Below, in pieces: positions 60,973-64,000 of a DNA stretch of 64,000 nucleotides (within the stretch, counting starts at the first letter, position 1; the number at the start of each line of letters is the position of its first letter). The notes under the pieces are model-generated. The model saw only the letters and a program-made list of their open reading frames with translations, did no database searches and had not been told where the DNA came from. This stretch comes from 21-14-0-10-47-8 sp966211795 (GTDB lineage: Bacteria; Bdellovibrionota; Bdellovibrionia; Bdellovibrionales; Bdellovibrionaceae), in contig CBIHNW010000009.1 of assembly GCA_966211795.1 (NCBI GenBank), positions 1-64,000 of the forward strand. Direction: 5' to 3'. The position numbers and the translations under genes are program-made.

Positions 60973-62919
60973 ATGTTGCAGGGGTTGAAATTATTTTTAG
61001 GACTGATCATTTTTTGGTCGATCACCGCTTGCCGTCCCGGATGGGAAAGCAAGGTCACGGCGTCAGGCGCTGATGCCAAGGCCTTACCGAATCAAGGGCC
61101 CGCATTGCCTGCGCCGACATCTGCAAACCCCGGCGGCGACTCCAATCCAAGCGCAGTCTCTGACTCGAAATCGCCAACCACCGGTCCATCACCCGCAGTG
61201 GCAGGCCAAACTTCGGCGCCTGTCGATCCGTCTCGTCCGGATCAGATGTGCATTCAGAGCCTGTGTGGCGACAAGGATCCAATGGCGCATCCCTTTGACT
61301 CTTCGGAGAAAGCCAAAGCGGCAGCTTGGGAGCAGATCGAAGCCAAGATCAAAAAGCCCCTCTACAATTACATGGGCCGATTGATTCATAAAAACCAATT
61401 GCAGGATCAGCTCTTTAAAAAGCTTTTTGCCCAACAAGACAAGGTTACCTTCAGTCCCGAAAAGACCGGGTTGTTGCAATCGATTTTGTACGCGAAACGA
61501 ATCAAAACTTATATGCCGGCGGTGGTGTCGAACGAAAAAGGTGAAGCGGCTTTCGATATGGAAGCCCTCGAGAAACTGATCGGTTCGCAAAATAAAAACG
61601 AGATCGAGGCGGTCAGCAAATTGATCGGCCTGATTCAGTTTCAGCGAAACTTTGGCCGCGCTCTCGAACAACAACCGGTCGAGGTTGTCTTGCGCGCACT
61701 CTATCCCAACTCTTCTTTGATCGACGCGCAAAAACAAGAAGCGTTGGCCGCGGTCACAATTCAAAAATACATTCAGACCTTGGCTCCGGAGTTGATTATG
61801 GTTCATCCGGAAGACCTGGTATTAACGAAAGCAATTGCCGGTGAAGTTCTATCGTACACCGAACAAAACATCTTTAAGCGCGAGATCACCGAGCATTTGG
61901 TTTACGCTCAGTTGTTGGATTCTCAGGTGCAGGCGGCCTTTCAAAGGCTTCCTGTGGATGTGTCCAAGGTTTTGGAAAACGCGAAGAAGGAATACCTCGC
62001 TAGCCGGCAAGCGAAAACGGCGGCCCAGCCTCAGGATTACAAAAAACTTTTAAATGATGCCGTCCAGACATGTTCGACCAAATTATCATATTCGTATGCC
62101 GCTTTTCCGACGCAAACGCAGTTGGATCAATTCCGAAATATCTTTCAGAATCTTCAAGGTGCCGCGCTAAAAATGGTCGGAGAAAAAAAGCAAATTTCAA
62201 CGAAGGATTCGCTGAATGTCGATTTGCTGCTGCCACCACCTCGAGAAAAAGCCATCGATTCGTGGGCCGCGGCCCTGCAGGCAGCGGTGGCCGCATCCGA
62301 TACTTCCGTCACTTTGCTGAAGAATTTTGATCTATCGGACTCTCAGAACTTGGAGGCGATGTTCATCGTGGCGGCATTTTTCAGCGATCACGAAATTTTC
62401 GAAGATATTTTGGAATTCTGCGATCAAGCCAGTTTACCAGACCGTGACGATGCGACTTTGCGCGGGATGAATCTCATTCACCTGAGCTGGGCAACGGTCA
62501 CGCATGTCCAGTACGGTGCCGGCGTAGCCGCCCATGAACTGGGCCACATCGTTTCGGGACAGTGGCCGGACCTGGTGCAGAAAGAAAAGAAATGTCTCCA
62601 AGACAAGCAAGGCACGGACAAATACAGCGAAGAAGATTTTGCGGATCTTTTCTCTATCGAGCTCTTAAAAAGAATGGGCTTTCAAGTCGGCGGGATTCAG
62701 GTTTCGGCCCAGTACGCGTGTTCCTTGTTGCCGCGCGATCAGCGGGGATGGAGCCCAGCCAGCATCAAGAACGAAAACGCCGAGGACACTCACTCGTCCG
62801 GCTTTTACCGATTGATGGCGATATCAGGCATTCTGGAGACCAACACCAGTGCCTGCCAAGCTTTCCTGAGCCAAGCTCAGGAAAACCGGTTTCAAAATTA
62901 TTGTCGTTGGGAAAAATAA
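60973..62919 (+). CDS. Lipoprotein with a DUF4344-like zinc metallopeptidase domain
   Basis: Lipobox ITAC (Cys20). A Pro/Ser/Ala/Thr linker of about 55 residues follows. Then comes a helical middle of about 400 residues of unknown type. The C-terminal catalytic domain has HELGH (residues 521-525) in GAGVAAHELGHIVSG, plus EEDFADLFSIELLKRMGF resembling the EED-x-AAD segment of DUF4344 peptidases. 648 aa. ATG 60973 follows ATGGGGACTCACAT. The linker implies an extended, surface-displayed domain. Substrate unknown. Confidence 0.78.
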   Translation: MLQGLKLFLGLIIFWSITACRPGWESKVTASGADAKALPNQGPALPAPTSANPGGDSNPSAVSDSKSPTTGPSPAVAGQTSAPVDPSRPDQMCIQSLCGDKDPMAHPFDSSEKAKAAAWEQIEAKIKKPLYNYMGRLIHKNQLQDQLFKKLFAQQDKVTFSPEKTGLLQSILYAKRIKTYMPAVVSNEKGEAAFDMEALEKLIGSQNKNEIEAVSKLIGLIQFQRNFGRALEQQPVEVVLRALYPNSSLIDAQKQEALAAVTIQKYIQTLAPELIMVHPEDLVLTKAIAGEVLSYTEQNIFKREITEHLVYAQLLDSQVQAAFQRLPVDVSKVLENAKKEYLASRQAKTAAQPQDYKKLLNDAVQTCSTKLSYSYAAFPTQTQLDQFRNIFQNLQGAALKMVGEKKQISTKDSLNVDLLLPPPREKAIDSWAAALQAAVAASDTSVTLLKNFDLSDSQNLEAMFIVAAFFSDHEIFEDILEFCDQASLPDRDDATLRGMNLIHLSWATVTHVQYGAGVAAHELGHIVSGQWPDLVQKEKKCLQDKQGTDKYSEEDFADLFSIELLKRMGFQVGGIQVSAQYACSLLPRDQRGWSPASIKNENAEDTHSSGFYRLMAISGILETNTSACQAFLSQAQENRFQNYCRWEK

Positions 62920-63017
62920 CTGATGGGCGATGCCGCAGTCAGGAGCGTTCGACGGCAGTCACCTATCTAACAGCCAGACAGCTCGTCAGAATAAGTGCGA
63001 ATATAAAGGACCTGACC

Positions 63018-63254
63018 ATGATTGGCGTCTCCGCAATCCTCAAGGTGCAATCACCAGCGAGTCAGCCGATGGGCGATGGTCCTAACCCACAGCGAATTGA
63101 AATCATGAAGGCCATAGCCAAGGTTATGCCTAACTTTGTAGCCCTTATTCTTGGGCGACTTAAAAGTGCCGTCAAGGTTGTGACAATCTCGGTTGGATTC
63201 GTGACGGACAGGATTCCATGCGGCAGATGCAAAAAGTCAGTCGATACTTTTTGA
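63018..63254 (+). CDS. Possible small hypothetical protein
   Basis: 78 codons from an ATG with TAAAGGACC at suitable distance. The predicted product has a hydrophobic stretch in the middle (NFVALILGRL, then VVTISVGFV) and two Cys near the end (PCGRC). No family recognised. A chance frame is quite possible. Confidence 0.25.
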   Translation: MIGVSAILKVQSPASQPMGDGPNPQRIEIMKAIAKVMPNFVALILGRLKSAVKVVTISVGFVTDRIPCGRCKKSVDTF

Positions 63255-63643
63255 TTTCCGTCGGCATCAGTGAATGAAATTGAAACTCTGCTGATATCCT
63301 TGAATTTGGCAACTATAGTTGCCCTGGCATCAAAAATATAACACTGAAAAATTTTTTAAGACTCACTGGTTTTCCCTTTATGCATTCTTCAGAATACCTA
63401 TCAATTCCTAAGCCGGGGATTTTGCGATCGATAGCTCGCGATACGATCGTCAAACCGCTTCTAAAAGACGGTCGATTCAGTTGTGGTCCTGCAAAATGAA
63501 AATCGTTAGACTTCGTCAATCTCGTCCTCATGAAAAGCGTTGGCTGGCTGACCCTCGATAACAATCCTATGAGAGAATGCGAAACTCCCGAACCGCCCCA
63601 CGGGCTCGCAAATGACTGCACGCTTTCTCTCCACATGAAAACT

Positions 63644-63690
63644 CACCTTCATCAAAACTGGTTTTGAGGTGGGCGAGCGACTTTTTCCAT
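63644..63690 (+). terminator. Hairpin upstream of the window-edge gene
   Basis: An inner stem CAAAAC/GTTTTG and outer CACCT/AGGTG form a nested hairpin, with TTTTT 10 nt further on. It may terminate an upstream transcript or attenuate the gene starting at 63705. Confidence 0.35.
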
Positions 63691-63704
63691 GAAAGAATCA
63701 AATC

Positions 63705-64000
63705 ATGAATCGTTTTTTAAAACCCAGTCAGGGCCAAGTGGATCCAAGTCAGTTCGCAGTCTTGCGTTTGCTCTTGCTGCTGTTATCTCATCGCAAAGGT
63801 GGTCTCAGCCGCATGGAGGCCAACTGGTTTGTACATGAAACAAGAAAGCACAATCTTTCAAAAGAGCAGCGAGATATCTTGCATGCTGATCTGGAAAAAC
63901 ATCCTTTGATCGATGCGATTTTCGAACAAGTTCAGGATCAAGATCTCGAGCCCATGTTTCGATTGCTCGGGCTGGGAACCAAAATCGATGGGAAAGTGAC
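63705..64000 (+). CDS. N-terminal part of a helical protein, possibly TerB-like (cut by window edge)
   Basis: 98 codons from ATG 63705 run off the end. The product is helical and charged, with FAVLRLLLLLLSHRKGGLSRME and LLGLGTKIDGKV, a pattern (helix, then IDGKV) seen in TerB-like domains. No signal peptide. The ribosome-binding site is weak (GAAAGAATCAAATC). Codon usage fits the surrounding genes. Family assignment is tentative. Confidence 0.5.
   Translation, partial: MNRFLKPSQGQVDPSQFAVLRLLLLLLSHRKGGLSRMEANWFVHETRKHNLSKEQRDILHADLEKHPLIDAIFEQVQDQDLEPMFRLLGLGTKIDGKV

Larger units (their letters stand above)
62920..63704. other. 785-bp stretch with no convincing gene
   Basis: Between the metallopeptidase and the window-edge gene. 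The frame 63018-63254 (78 aa) has AAAGGACC before its ATG and a hydrophobic middle (NFVALILGRL), but its composition is unlike neighbouring genes. A minus-strand frame 63313-63636 is equally uncertain. GATGGGCGATG occurs twice (62923 and 63068). Lower coding quality here suggests decayed or recently altered sequence. Confidence 0.4.

Noticed and set aside
62562..63254. 230-aa plus-strand frame after the metallopeptidase HELGH region
   Set aside because: Its first part is another frame of the metallopeptidase gene; only the part from 63018 might be independent.
1..64000. tRNA, rRNA, CRISPR, insertion sequence or prophage
   Set aside because: No cloverleaf with a conserved TTC arm, no regularly spaced repeats and no transposase, integrase or phage structural gene was seen.

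Overview
The window looks like chromosomal DNA of a Bdellovibrio-type predatory bacterium (Bdellovibrionota). The strongest clue is at 22520-23350. This gene has the two-part layout of the Bd3614-like deaminase family, which was named from a Bdellovibrio bacteriovorus protein. Supporting clues are near-even base composition, tight gene packing, many exported proteases, lipases and lipoproteins, and many hypotheticals with signal peptides. There is no prophage, insertion sequence, CRISPR array, tRNA or rRNA. The only stable RNA recognised with confidence is RNase P RNA (rnpB).

Layout. 0-9.5 kb: M3-family oligopeptidase lipoprotein, small hypotheticals, an ABC-F ATPase, a secreted trypsin-like protease, an acidic small protein whose frame continues 62 codons past its TAG, a phosphoribosyltransferase, a YchJ-like protein and a DUF924 protein. 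9.5-20 kb: a FAD oxidoreductase fused to a Rieske domain, an AI-2E-type permease, a PNPOx-like stress protein, a hybrid histidine kinase, a pseudouridine synthase, an old-yellow-enzyme reductase overlapping an AlkA-like DNA glycosylase, a GST and a thiolase. 20-26.5 kb: a B12-binding radical SAM protein, YjbQ, the Bd3614-like deaminase overlapping a YiiD-type thioesterase, cysteine synthase, a DUF2817 peptidase-like protein and an FN3-like secreted protein. 26.5-39.5 kb: rnpB, then an exported-enzyme block. It has two AxSxG alpha/beta hydrolases, a large phospholipase C-like protein and, divergently, a three-gene operon with two large di-heme c-type proteins around a secreted hypothetical.

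39.5-50 kb: a methyltransferase pair, then a leucine/isovalerate degradation operon. Its order is hotdog-like protein, carboxyltransferase, enoyl-CoA hydratase, biotin carboxylase, free-standing biotin carrier, HMG-CoA lyase and, 9 bp later, an RND pump. 50-54.2 kb: exported hypotheticals, a candidate sRNA, and a TetR regulator divergent from COQ4 with overlapping palindromes between them. 54.3-59 kb: a compact minus-strand operon (DUF2520 reductase candidate, panB, panC, coaBC, coaX, panD) that would run from ketoisovalerate and aspartate to 4'-phosphopantetheine if the DUF2520 protein is the ketopantoate reductase. 59-64 kb: a small exported protein, an M14 carboxypeptidase, a DUF4344-like metallopeptidase lipoprotein, a poorly coding 785-bp stretch, and the start of a gene cut by the window edge.

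Themes. Protein and lipid hydrolysis outside the cytoplasm, plus leucine catabolism and CoA synthesis, fit a cell that digests prey and burns its amino acids and lipids. Five convergent gene pairs overlap at their 3' ends, so ordinary intergenic terminators are missing there. The observations most worth follow-up are the di-heme/lipase block, the TAG-interrupted frame at 6837-7445, the Bd3614-like deaminase, the PanG-like operon head, and the uncharacterised first gene of the leucine operon. All calls come from reading the sequence; no database search was run.
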